Virus record (IMG/VR): IMGVR_UViG_3300042549_001579
Span: 1 to 37,481 of that record
Direction: 5' to 3' (one strand)
Length of the DNA stretch: 37,481 nt
Origin: a virus
In this document: positions 1-7,236 of the stretch, in pieces
Layout: every line of letters begins with the position of its first letter
Numbering within the stretch: position 1 is the stretch's first letter
Made by a program: the position numbers and the translations under genes
The notes under the pieces: model-generated
Database searches by the model: none
What the model saw: the letters and a program-made list of their open reading frames with translations, nothing else
What the model was told of the DNA's origin: nothing

Positions 1-117
1 TGTATTAGTAACAACAATATTACTTACTACAGTTGTAGTTGCGGATGGGACTGTGTAAAGGGTTGTGCTTGATGTTGCTGCTGCTGTACGAGCAAGAGCC
101 TTAGTTGTTGTAGCCAT
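1..117 (-). CDS. Virion protein, 3' end cut by window edge
   Basis: The first 39 codons of a gene read leftward off the window edge. The start is the ATG at 117. The product begins MATTTKALARTAAATSS and is rich in Thr, Ala and Val. It follows the tail-fibre gene with an 18-base gap, in the same direction. Beginnings of this kind are common in small accessory structural proteins of aquatic phages, often about 100 residues long, so roughly half may be missing. Its role is not known, and the structural assignment rests on its position. Confidence 0.6.
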   Translation of the reverse strand, partial: MATTTKALARTAAATSSTTLYTVPSATTTVVSNIVVTNT

Positions 118-135
118 TAGTTACTACCTTTCGTA

Positions 136-2106
136 TTAGAGTGCACCCATTAGTAGGAGCGTTAGTTCGTCAATTAAACTTCCTGGACCACCTGCAGCAG
201 ATAGGTTAATATCACCTGATGCAGTTACTGTTCCAGTTAATGTTGGTGCTGTTAGAGTTAGACCAGCGATTGTTGTTACGGTTGCACCTGATGCAATAGA
301 TGTTGAACCAAGAGTTGGTGCTGAGTAGCCAGCAACGGCACCCCAAGATGATGTTGTGCCATCTGTGGTTAAGTACTTGCCTGAGTTACCAGTCTGGCTT
401 GGTACTACATATTGAGTTGAATCTGTAGCAACCAAAGTCTTAGATGATGGAATTGTTGTTCCATTAATACTGGTAGCAGTAGCCACACCAAGTACAGGAG
501 TAACCAGTGTTGGGCTGGTGTCTACTACAAACTTAGTACCAGTACCAGTCTGAGATGCAATAGATGTTGCTGCACCAACTGATGTAATTGGACCAGTCAA
601 GTTAGATGGAGCAAGAACTGTATTATCAATGTAGTACTTAGTCGCTGCATCCTGTGCGGATGTTGGGTCTCCAAGACCTGTAATCTTGTTGGTACCCATT
701 GCAATAGCGCCAGACATAGTGCCCCCAGCCAGAGGCAACTTAGTTGCTAGACTGTTAGTAACAGTAGTTGAGAACGCTGCATCATTGCCAAGGGCGGTTG
801 CCAACTCGTTAAGAGTATCAAGAGCGCCAGGTGCTGCAGCAATAAGGTCTGTAATCTCTGTTTGCACATAAGCAGTAGTAGCAACCTGAGTTGTATTAGT
901 GTTTGCTGCTGCTGTTGGGGCAGTAGGTACACCAGTCAACGCTGGGCTTGCCAGCGGAGCGTATGTACTTGAGGCTGTAGCAGTTGCTAACTTAGAATCA
1001 ATTTGAGTCTGAATTGCAGATGTAACACCATCTACATAACCAATCTCAGTTGATGAGACGGTAGATGATATACCAAGTTTAGTCCAGTCAATAGCAGCAG
1101 ATGCATTAACGTCTGCATCTACGATTGTATTAGTAAGGTTTAACTTGCTGTAAGCAACCTGAGCAGAAGCATTAACATCAGCGTTAACAATTGCTCCAGT
1201 ACCAATGACTGTTGTTAGGCTTACGTTGCCAGTACCGTCAAAGGTAACTCCGCTTGCTTCTACATCTCCAGTTAACTGGAATGTGCGAGCAGTTGCTAGG
1301 GCTGTTGCTGTAGCAGCATTACCTGTTGTAGAACCTGAGGTTCCGCTTACGTTACCAGTTACGTTACCTGTAATATCACCTGTAAATGTACCTGCAATAG
1401 CGCCAGTACCAGTAATGGTTGGGCTAGAAATTGTTGGGCTAGTACCAAATACATTTGCTCCGCTACCAGTTTCATCTGTTAAAGCAGCAGCAAGATTTGC
1501 GCTAGAAGGAGTAGCAAGGAATGTGGCTACGCCAGTGCCTAAGCCAGCCAAGTTTGCTGTAGGAAAACCAGTAGTATTAGTAAGTGTTCCAGATGCTGGA
1601 GTACCAAGGGCTGGAGTGGTAAGAGTAGGGCTGGTTAAAGTCTTATTAGTTAATGTCTGAGTTCCAGTAAGAGTGACTGCACCAGTAATCGTATTGCTTG
1701 CAGTATCAATTGTCTTGTTAGTTAAAGTCTGTGTGTTAGTCGTACCGACTACAGCACCTGTTGCACCGTGTCCTGTGGTTGCTTCAATGTGTGTATTAGA
1801 CTCACTTAAGTCACGACCAATAACCATATGTCGGACGATGGCACCAGCAGAGTGGGCTACACCAGTAGAGCCGTCAATGCCTCTGGCAATAGTAAGTGTG
1901 TTACCTGATGCGTAGTTACTGACATCTACAATTTCTTCAAGGGCCGTATCAGGGTCAATGACAACTGTATATGTTTCACCTACTGCGGGTGTCTTACCAC
2001 CCATAAGGTTAGCACCAGAACCTACAGTCATAGTTGTATCACTAGAAGTGATTCCGCTACTTAGTGTGGTCTGTTGTGCTCTGGACGAGTATTTTCTAGT
2101 TGTCAT
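136..2106 (-). CDS. Repeat-rich tail fibre protein
   Basis: A 656-residue protein dominated by Thr, Ala, Gly and Ser, as in phage tail fibres. The first 110 residues (MTTRKYSSRAQQTT onward) look like a globular virion-attachment domain. Then come two copies of TQTLTNKT, a TGNVTGNVSG segment, two tandem copies of a unit containing DVNASA (encoded around 1072-1192), and SAQDAATKYYID and TTQVATTAYVQ motifs typical of fibre shafts. It probably trimerises and binds the host surface, with the receptor-binding tip at the C-terminus. The Thr/Ala-rich codons leave long open frames on the opposite strand, which I regard as shadows. It lies 11 bases downstream of the neck/tail gene in the late operon. 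Confidence 0.8.
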   Translation of the reverse strand: MTTRKYSSRAQQTTLSSGITSSDTTMTVGSGANLMGGKTPAVGETYTVVIDPDTALEEIVDVSNYASGNTLTIARGIDGSTGVAHSAGAIVRHMVIGRDLSESNTHIEATTGHGATGAVVGTTNTQTLTNKTIDTASNTITGAVTLTGTQTLTNKTLTSPTLTTPALGTPASGTLTNTTGFPTANLAGLGTGVATFLATPSSANLAAALTDETGSGANVFGTSPTISSPTITGTGAIAGTFTGDITGNVTGNVSGTSGSTTGNAATATALATARTFQLTGDVEASGVTFDGTGNVSLTTVIGTGAIVNADVNASAQVAYSKLNLTNTIVDADVNASAAIDWTKLGISSTVSSTEIGYVDGVTSAIQTQIDSKLATATASSTYAPLASPALTGVPTAPTAAANTNTTQVATTAYVQTEITDLIAAAPGALDTLNELATALGNDAAFSTTVTNSLATKLPLAGGTMSGAIAMGTNKITGLGDPTSAQDAATKYYIDNTVLAPSNLTGPITSVGAATSIASQTGTGTKFVVDTSPTLVTPVLGVATATSINGTTIPSSKTLVATDSTQYVVPSQTGNSGKYLTTDGTTSSWGAVAGYSAPTLGSTSIASGATVTTIAGLTLTAPTLTGTVTASGDINLSAAGGPGSLIDELTLLLMGAL

Positions 2107-2117
2107 TTATCTGCCTA

Positions 2118-3044
2118 TCAAAGGGAGTAGTGGACACGGATAGGATATTTTTCTTGCTGACTCTTAACCTCTTCGTTTAATCGTTGAGTAAACAAAGCGT
2201 AAACTTGTCGAGTAAGAGATTGAGATGAACCATATGGACGCTTGGAATCTGTCTCATCTGCCTGTGGGCTAACCATTGAAGCACGTGCTGGGTCAAGGTT
2301 AGATAGCAAGCGATAGGTAGCACCAAGAATGATTAGGTCTTTACAAGACTCAGGCAATCCAGTTTGTGTTGCAAAGTTTTCTGTATTGCTAGTAAATGGA
2401 ACTGGGTCAGTTGCATATACAACTTGAACGCTACGTCCTGAAGGAATGTAGTCATAGATAGATACAGTCTGACCGCTAGTAAATGCAGTTGAGTTAGCGT
2501 TGCCATCGAAGCGATAACTACGAATAGGAATCCATTCCTTGCTTGAGCCTAAGGCTTGGTATGCAATAGCAAGGATATTGCGAATGTTTAGGGTAGTGCC
2601 AACAGCAGGCAACCTAAAGGCTGAGACTGCAGAGTTAGATGTAATTGTAGTTGTGTTGGCTGCAAAGATAGATGAGCCAATCGCGCTGATAGTATCGTTG
2701 ATTGCTCGCTTAATTGTAAAACGTGGGAAGGTAGGTGCAATAGTAACCTTGGTACCTGCTGTGTGTGCAGCAAGAGTAGTACCTAAATATGCTCGACCAT
2801 AGGGAGCAATAGTTGCAGTGTTACCAACTCTGTCATAGTTATCTACATAAAATAGTTCTTCATCAATTTCAACAATACCTTTGCCTACGCTGTCGGTAGA
2901 TGCAAGAGATAGAGTAATTGGTGCAGCAATAGTTGAAGCAGTTGCTGCTACATCTGCAGTAATGTGAGTAGCGCGGTCCTGTTGAAGTGTGTAACCTGAA
3001 AGGTTCATTGACACTTCGTTAATCATATCTAATAATGTAGCCAT
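2118..3044 (-). CDS. Virion structural protein (neck or tail, unresolved)
   Basis: A 308-residue protein with no signal peptide or membrane segment. Its N-terminus is helical (MATLLDMINEV), followed by a beta-rich middle with the pattern EIDEELFYVDN and a C-terminal helical part rich in charged residues. This gene type sits downstream of the capsid gene in many aquatic phages and is usually annotated as a hypothetical or tail-related structural protein. Its start overlaps the preceding stop by one base (TAATG), implying coupled translation. A connector or adaptor role is inferred from position only. Confidence 0.5.
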   Translation of the reverse strand: MATLLDMINEVSMNLSGYTLQQDRATHITADVAATASTIAAPITLSLASTDSVGKGIVEIDEELFYVDNYDRVGNTATIAPYGRAYLGTTLAAHTAGTKVTIAPTFPRFTIKRAINDTISAIGSSIFAANTTTITSNSAVSAFRLPAVGTTLNIRNILAIAYQALGSSKEWIPIRSYRFDGNANSTAFTSGQTVSIYDYIPSGRSVQVVYATDPVPFTSNTENFATQTGLPESCKDLIILGATYRLLSNLDPARASMVSPQADETDSKRPYGSSQSLTRQVYALFTQRLNEEVKSQQEKYPIRVHYSL

Positions 3045-3298
3045 TATACGTTTATGCTCCTTAGCGCAGCAACTGCTGACTTGTTAGTAGTAGAAGCAAG
3101 TTCGTTGCAAATAGCATTTAAACCTTTGTATGCAGAGGGCTGACGTGAAGCACTAGCCTTGATGTTAAGTGCTGCAACAACTCCTAGACCAGTTGTGCTT
3201 GCATAAGTGTTTGCTGCACCTTGGTCTGCTTTGCCAGTTGTACCAGCAAGGCGATTAAGTTCTGCAGTAAGACTACTTCCATCTTTACCTAGTGCCAT
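3044..3298 (-). CDS. Small structural-operon protein
   Basis: An 84-residue protein, MALGKDGSSLTAELNRL onward, rich in Ala, Asn and Thr. It has no membrane segment or Cys pairs. It is linked by TAATG one-base overlaps to the genes on both sides, so it is translated as part of the late operon. The composition suggests a small helical virion component or head-completion factor, but I do not recognise the family. Confidence 0.55.
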   Translation of the reverse strand: MALGKDGSSLTAELNRLAGTTGKADQGAANTYASTTGLGVVAALNIKASASRQPSAYKGLNAICNELASTTNKSAVAALRSINV

Positions 3299-3534
3299 TA
3301 TCTATACCCCGCCGTTTTCTTTGCAATTGATTTAGGTTGCTTTACAAATTGTTTACCTTTGGCATTACCTGTAGCCTTGGCTTTATTAGTTGCTGCTTTT
3401 TCTGCAGCGCTTAAAGAAGCCCAAGCAGCAGCAGGCAAATATCTCTTCTTGCCTTTTGATGGCTTACCATCAGAGGTCTTCCACTTTTGTGCAGTCCAGT
3501 CTTTTAAAGACTTCTGAGATTTAGCCAGTGCCAT
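3298..3534 (-). CDS. Lysine-rich small protein, DUF5872-like
   Basis: A 78-residue, strongly basic protein. The order of motifs (SLKDWTAQKW near the start, RYLPAAAW in the middle, GKQFVKQP and IAKKTA at the end) matches the DUF5872-type proteins seen in many aquatic phages. The function of that family is unknown; the basic charge suits nucleic-acid contact. It is coupled to both neighbours by TAATG junctions and belongs to a run of five tiny basic proteins. Confidence 0.7.
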   Translation of the reverse strand: MALAKSQKSLKDWTAQKWKTSDGKPSKGKKRYLPAAAWASLSAAEKAATNKAKATGNAKGKQFVKQPKSIAKKTAGYR

Positions 3535-3710
3535 TACTTGTAACCTCCGCCTGCCTTCTTGTACTGAACAGCAAGCAATTGAGCCTTACGAGCAGACCAT
3601 TCACCAGGGTCTCCACCCTTAGAGCCAGCCTTAATTTTCTTGAATAAAGAAGCACGCATTGCTGGCTTGGTATAATTACCAGCCGCATTGACTGTAGATT
3701 TCTTTTTCAT
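3534..3710 (-). CDS. Lysine/glycine-rich 58-residue protein
   Basis: This gene has an ATG at 3708-3710 and a TAA at 3534-3536 that overlaps the next ATG by one base. The product begins MKKKSTVNAAGNYTKP and contains AGSKGGDPGEWSARKAQLL, a pattern I recognise from small conserved proteins of marine and freshwater phages. It is very basic and has no membrane segment. It also overlaps the upstream gene by four bases (ATGA type). The function is unknown; a role in DNA packing or capsid maturation would be a guess. Confidence 0.75.
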   Translation of the reverse strand: MKKKSTVNAAGNYTKPAMRASLFKKIKAGSKGGDPGEWSARKAQLLAVQYKKAGGGYK

Positions 3711-3997
3711 TTCTTAGCCTTGTTTCTTTTTGAGATTGCTGCAGCCTTACGCTTGGCATCAGCCTTAGAACTTGCTCCCCATGCATTGAGCGATAGAAGC
3801 AATCTTGTTGGCGAGCCGTCAGGCTTGCGTTCTGGTCCTGGCATTCCACCCATACGGGCTAGAAAAGATGCCCTACGTGGGTTGTCTCCAGCCTTTACAG
3901 GGGCTTTCAGAGTGCCACCCTTATAAGATGCTCTGCCTTTAGCATTAAGCCCACCAGCGGGGTTCTTGCCTTCTTTACGTGTCCAGGCTGCTGTCAT
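3707..3997 (-). CDS. Basic small protein, DUF6321-like
   Basis: A 96-residue basic protein containing WTRKEGKNPAGGLNAKG, then DNPRRASFLARMGGMPGPE, and ending in a lysine/alanine-rich helix (KAAAISKRNKAKK). The motif order is that of a conserved aquatic-phage family, DUF6321 as far as I can recall. The biochemical role is unknown. The gene overlaps the methyltransferase upstream by 23 bases and the 58-residue gene downstream by four. Confidence 0.7.
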   Translation of the reverse strand: MTAAWTRKEGKNPAGGLNAKGRASYKGGTLKAPVKAGDNPRRASFLARMGGMPGPERKPDGSPTRLLLSLNAWGASSKADAKRKAAAISKRNKAKK

Positions 3998-4568
3998 TAT
4001 TTTTCCTTAGCCATACTTGTGAGTTTGATAATAAAACTTCTGATTCGTCTTTAACTGCCCCTACAAAGGTATCTATTGACCAGCCTGGCTGGAACTCGAT
4101 ACCTCTAGGGTCTTCCCATAGGTAGTCATCAAATGCCATAATCCCACCTGGCTTGAGTAATCTCCAAGCAAGCACGGCATCTTGTAGCACACCTTCTGCG
4201 GTATGGTCCCCATCGATGTAGATGAAGTCATAGGTTGGTTCTTCAATAGAACGAAGGAACTCTTTACTGTCCATCTTGTACTTAATTACATTAGGTCGAA
4301 AGGCAATCCGTGAATCGTATACACGCTCAACATCTAGCCAATTCATATCTTTATGTTCTTCTTCATCTGAGCCAGTCCAGATGTCTACATCTTCTAGCAC
4401 AGAGTTTTTTGTAACAAGTACGTTATCTACCAGCCATACAGTTGCATCGCCTGTAAAGGCACCAATCTGTAAGAACCTAAGACCAAACTTTCCAGCAAGT
4501 GGTAGTAGTTGTGACTCAAAGTTTTCTTTTGCAGTCATCTCAAACCAGTTAGGATATTTAGTCTGCAT
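3975..4568 (-). CDS. Class I SAM-dependent methyltransferase
   Basis: A Rossmann-fold methyltransferase of the Methyltransf_24 type. Motif I is FLQIGAFTGDAT, the acidic region is DFIYIDGDHT, and LLKPGGIMAFDDY is the post-motif strand. I chose the ATG at 4568 (197 residues) because GAGG lies eight bases upstream. An in-frame ATG at 4592 would add eight residues and deepen the overlap with the glycosyltransferase gene to 35 bases. The substrate cannot be read from the sequence. Pairing with a glycosyltransferase suggests modification of a sugar or a surface or virion component. Confidence 0.8.
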   Translation of the reverse strand: MQTKYPNWFEMTAKENFESQLLPLAGKFGLRFLQIGAFTGDATVWLVDNVLVTKNSVLEDVDIWTGSDEEEHKDMNWLDVERVYDSRIAFRPNVIKYKMDSKEFLRSIEEPTYDFIYIDGDHTAEGVLQDAVLAWRLLKPGGIMAFDDYLWEDPRGIEFQPGWSIDTFVGAVKDESEVLLSNSQVWLRKNNDSSLDT

Positions 4569-5256
4569 AACCCTTACCTCTACCAAAAGCATCGTAGTAG
4601 TTCTCGTCCATATTGAATCGCTTCATATGTCCTACAGTTGCAGCGGTATCACACCACAGAGGAATCTCTGCCTTGTTGACTACTGCAAAGAAGTAGATGT
4701 CTTCACCAGTGAACTGCTTGTTAGCACCCACCTCTGTGAAGAACGGAACTCCTGGCAATGCTTTTTTGATTCTTGTTATTACACTGCGGTGCATTAGGCA
4801 AAAGCCCATACCTGCAGCACTTACTTTAATAAAGGCATTCTTTGGTAGTGGGTCTAAACGTCTAATCCCAATACCAAACTCTGCTTCAGCAAACTCATAT
4901 ACAGTTGCTAGAGGTTTCATCAATGGTTGTTCTGGTTCATTACTTGTAAAGTAAACACCAGTAAGCAATGGAATATCTACGGCATCTCTACGATTCCAGA
5001 GTTTAAGAAACTTTTCTGGAGTAATCATAATGTCCGAGTCAAGCCAGAGTAGCCAATCAGATTTATTATTGTCATACCAGCGATTGACTAGCATCTCTCG
5101 CTGTTGTGCTATCTGATTACCGTGAGCACGTAGTGACCCACAGAACTCTACACCTGAGTTTATGAGAGTATCTACGACACCTTCCATAAACTTTCCATCT
5201 ACCATACCATTGTCGCACCAAGCGACTGCTAAGGTTTCTTTCTTTTGTTTAGCCAT
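4558..5256 (-). CDS. GT-A-fold glycosyltransferase-like protein
   Basis: A 232-residue protein with a nucleotide-sugar transferase signature: a first beta strand (TLAVAWCDNG), a long alpha segment, then WLLWLDSDIMI around residues 68-78, which carries the DxD motif that binds metal and nucleotide sugar. Later come GMGFCLMHRSVI and FTGEDIYFF, matching the distal acceptor-side part of family-2-like enzymes. It has no membrane anchor, so it should act in the cytoplasm. It overlaps the methyltransferase by 11 bases. Donor and acceptor are unknown; virion-protein glycosylation or host-envelope modification are both possible. Confidence 0.75.
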   Translation of the reverse strand: MAKQKKETLAVAWCDNGMVDGKFMEGVVDTLINSGVEFCGSLRAHGNQIAQQREMLVNRWYDNNKSDWLLWLDSDIMITPEKFLKLWNRRDAVDIPLLTGVYFTSNEPEQPLMKPLATVYEFAEAEFGIGIRRLDPLPKNAFIKVSAAGMGFCLMHRSVITRIKKALPGVPFFTEVGANKQFTGEDIYFFAVVNKAEIPLWCDTAATVGHMKRFNMDENYYDAFGRGKGYAD

Positions 5257-5275
5257 TGTCCCCTACCTTTGTTAA

Positions 5276-5455
5276 TTAACCGTCGTATCGTTCTGGGTTC
5301 TTAAGATAACGTGCCTTTTGTGCAGGTGTCATCTTAGATGGAGAAATTTTATCTGGCATTACTAGCACCTTCTTTTTTACAGGTGCTTTTGCTGTTGACT
5401 TCTTTGCCGTTGTTTTGGTACGTGGCGCACTGGCTCCTGAGTATCCTGATGCCAT
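5276..5455 (-). CDS. Lys/Ala-rich 59-residue protein
   Basis: The ATG at 5453-5455 overlaps the upstream TAA by one base, and the stop is at 5276-5278. The product is MASGYSGASAPRTK..., with a central run of Lys, Ala and Thr and a C-terminus KARYLKNPERYDG. It is basic and low in complexity apart from the end. The overlap with its neighbour and same-strand position support a real gene. The function is unknown. Confidence 0.6.
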   Translation of the reverse strand: MASGYSGASAPRTKTTAKKSTAKAPVKKKVLVMPDKISPSKMTPAQKARYLKNPERYDG

Positions 5456-5583
5456 TACTTCTTCTTGCCCATCTTCTTCATAGGCTTCTTAACTACTTTC
5501 TTACCAGTCTTCTTTGCTGTTTTCTTTGCAGCCATCTCGCCTGCTGCTGTGTATGGGAATGACATTTTTCCGACCATTGGCAT
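5455..5583 (-). CDS. Very basic 42-residue protein
   Basis: A miniature protein beginning MPMVGKMSFPYTAAG, followed by about 25 residues that are mostly Lys, Ala and Met. Small proteins with a FPYT..G motif and a poly-lysine tail are a recurrent feature of aquatic-phage structural operons. TAATG junctions join it to both neighbours. Its charge suggests that it binds DNA or RNA inside the capsid; that is inference. Confidence 0.6.
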   Translation of the reverse strand: MPMVGKMSFPYTAAGEMAAKKTAKKTGKKVVKKPMKKMGKKK

Positions 5584-5918
5584 TATATTCCTGCTTCCTT
5601 GAGTTCTCGCATTACTGTGGCTGTTGGTTTGTCTATCTTCTTTGCTTGTATCATTGTGTTACCATCATAGGCTGCACCTATCTTTTCAGATGCTTCGTGT
5701 GCTGCCTGTATTTGTTTTATCTTTGTACCATTAGGTTGAATACCTTGTGCTCTAGCACTACGATATGCTTCAAGTTCGGAGTTCCACTTTTTCTGGGTAG
5801 TACCACTTGCTATTACATCACCTCTGGCATCGCCAGTAGATAATTCTAGAAGTTGTATCTTGCATCCAAAGCAACCTTCTACAAATTCTGGATGTGTCTG
5901 TCTTTGATGCAGTCCCAT
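5583..5918 (-). CDS. Conserved CxxC-containing late protein
   Basis: A 111-residue protein starting MGLHQRQTHPEFVEGC, with CFGC (residues 16-19) close to His4 and His9, which could bind zinc or form a disulfide. The rest is helical, with AYRSARAQGIQP in the middle. This N-terminal THPEFVEGCFGCK signature is familiar from uncultured actinophages but has no assigned function. Its ATG directly follows the preceding TAA with no gap. Confidence 0.65.
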   Translation of the reverse strand: MGLHQRQTHPEFVEGCFGCKIQLLELSTGDARGDVIASGTTQKKWNSELEAYRSARAQGIQPNGTKIKQIQAAHEASEKIGAAYDGNTMIQAKKIDKPTATVMRELKEAGI

Positions 5919-6191
5919 TTATTCCACCGTAAAGTTGGCTGAAGTTACAATGGCATCAGCAATCATTGCTGTTCTGATAGCCTCAGTAATTCCAGTATGT
6001 TGACATCCACCCATATAGTAAGCAGTGTAAGTTGCTAACTCATCTTCGGTTGGATACTGTATAAGCGAGTAAACACCAGCATCTAAGATGATAGTATAAC
6101 TCTTTGTGCGTTGTTTAAAGTGTGTGAACAAACGGTGCATACCAATGTGTCCTTGTTCCAAGGTTGGTGTTACGAGTGTGTACGTTGCCAT
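5919..6191 (-). CDS. Small post-capsid protein
   Basis: A 90-residue protein from the ATG at 6191 (MATYTLVTPTLEQG), preceded by GGGAG with about six bases of spacing. A longer frame from 6245 exists, but it would translate through the GC-rich hairpin at 6218-6235, so I reject that start. It lies directly downstream of the capsid gene and is predicted to be mixed alpha/beta. Proteins of this size in this position are often capsid decoration or head-completion proteins, but there is no motif to prove it. Confidence 0.6.
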   Translation of the reverse strand: MATYTLVTPTLEQGHIGMHRLFTHFKQRTKSYTIILDAGVYSLIQYPTEDELATYTAYYMGGCQHTGITEAIRTAMIADAIVTSANFTVE

Positions 6192-6217
6192 TGTTCTCCC
6201 TAATGAATTTACCAAGA

Positions 6218-6235
6218 GGCAGGGTTTCCCCTGCC
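6218..6235 (-). terminator. GNRA-capped hairpin after the capsid gene
   Basis: On the minus strand, GGCAGGG-GAAA-CCCTGCC forms a perfect seven-base-pair stem with a GNRA tetraloop, 15 bases after the capsid stop codon. No T-run follows, so it is not a classical intrinsic terminator. A partial terminator, an RNase barrier or a 3'-end stabiliser that raises capsid mRNA level are the likely options. Confidence 0.55.
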
Positions 6236-6249
6236 CCTCAGTCAATCAA

Positions 6250-7194
6250 CTATGCGACTGATGAACCGTTAAGAATACGATACAAGGCTGCTTCGCGGTA
6301 ACGCTTGAAGCCTAGAACGCCGTACCAACCCATTGGGCGGAAACGCATCAACTGGTCAATAACTGGACCGATAACTACATGTGGCTCTTCAGCAACGGCT
6401 TCAGCCATTGCTTCCTTACCAGCAAGAATTGTGCGGTATACCTTGGCACTTGAAGCACCGTCAGTATCGTTGTACATACGAGCAGACTCTACGAAGTAGG
6501 CTCCTTCATATGAACCAATTTCTCCAGCCCAAATGTTTTCATTTGAGTTGTACTCGTGAGGCAAACGCCATCCACCAGCACCAGTCTCAGCACGAAGGTC
6601 GTGTGAAACTTCTGGGTGAATACCACACCAGTACATTGAACCCTTACGAGGTACTGACAGACCTGAACGCAACTTAGCAACAGCCTTACGGATGTTAGCA
6701 GAAGTGATTGTATCTGTAGCAGCAATTGTTACTGTGTTAGTACGTGTACCACCGTAGATGACGTTTGTGCCACCACGAAGTTCAGTCTGTGCAACTGTAT
6801 CAATTGAACCTGCAAGGTTGAAAGCAATGATGTTAGCAATTGCTGGGTCTACATCAGCAAGGCTGAATAGTTCCAAAGCACGTGTAACAAGGACGGAGTT
6901 ACCATACTCAGCAAGAGTAATAGTAACTGATGTTGGAGCAGCAATCTGTACTGAGTCACGCTCAGTTGATTCTGTCAGAGCAGTTGTCTGTTCAGACAAA
7001 TCTGCGTATAGTTGTAGAACTACGGTTGAGCCAGGGTTTGCTAACTTAGTGGGCTTCTTATCTGCGACACTACGAATTAGGGGTTCTGAACGCAACGCAA
7101 AGTCTAATAGTCGGTCATACGCCTTTTGGACGAGACCTGCAGCACCAGCGGTACCAGCGAGATTGCCAGTAGAGGATGTATATGCATTAGCCAT
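6250..7194 (-). CDS. Major capsid protein, N4-gp56 family type
   Basis: A 314-residue protein with the layout of the N4-gp56 family of HK97-fold capsid proteins: an N-terminal helix (GLVQKAYDRLLDFALR), then PLIRSVADKKPTK, a beta segment with LTESTERDSVQ, TITLAEYGNSVLVT, and a C-terminal GWYGVLGFKRYREAAL. It builds the icosahedral shell. It directly follows a scaffold-like gene, the classical order. Its Shine-Dalgarno AGGAGGTGA is the strongest in the window, fitting high expression, but it sits inside a small inverted repeat (7201-7215). A GNRA hairpin follows the stop codon. Confidence 0.9.
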   Translation of the reverse strand: MANAYTSSTGNLAGTAGAAGLVQKAYDRLLDFALRSEPLIRSVADKKPTKLANPGSTVVLQLYADLSEQTTALTESTERDSVQIAAPTSVTITLAEYGNSVLVTRALELFSLADVDPAIANIIAFNLAGSIDTVAQTELRGGTNVIYGGTRTNTVTIAATDTITSANIRKAVAKLRSGLSVPRKGSMYWCGIHPEVSHDLRAETGAGGWRLPHEYNSNENIWAGEIGSYEGAYFVESARMYNDTDGASSAKVYRTILAGKEAMAEAVAEEPHVVIGPVIDQLMRFRPMGWYGVLGFKRYREAALYRILNGSSVA

Positions 7195-7200
7195 TGTTGT

Positions 7201-7215
7201 TCACCTCCTAGGTGA
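7201..7215 (-). promoter_or_regulatory. Inverted repeat containing the capsid ribosome-binding site
   Basis: The minus strand reads TCACCT-AGG-AGGTGA, a perfect six-base-pair stem with a three-base loop. The 3' arm plus the loop is the Shine-Dalgarno of the capsid gene, ending seven bases before its ATG. If folded, the site would be partly hidden. Translating ribosomes arriving from the scaffold gene, which stops at 7237, could open it. Confidence 0.5.
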
Positions 7216-7236
7216 GTTGTGAAATTACTATGTAAA

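Noticed and set aside
1205-1660. A 151-codon rightward frame opposite the tail-fibre gene, and others nearby (686-871, 1673-1915, 1958-2143)
   Set aside because: They are antisense shadows. The Thr/Ala/Gly codons of the fibre gene leave few stops on the opposite strand, the products are Val/Pro/Ala-rich strings, and no ribosome-binding sites precede them.
4276-4797. A 173-codon rightward frame opposite the methyltransferase and glycosyltransferase genes
   Set aside because: Both leftward frames have clear enzyme motifs and overlapping starts; this product is Ser/Cys-rich with no family features.
6218-6235. Classical intrinsic terminator after the capsid gene
   Set aside because: The stem is strong, but no T-run follows on the minus strand, so I list it only as a hairpin with possible partial termination or stabilising function.
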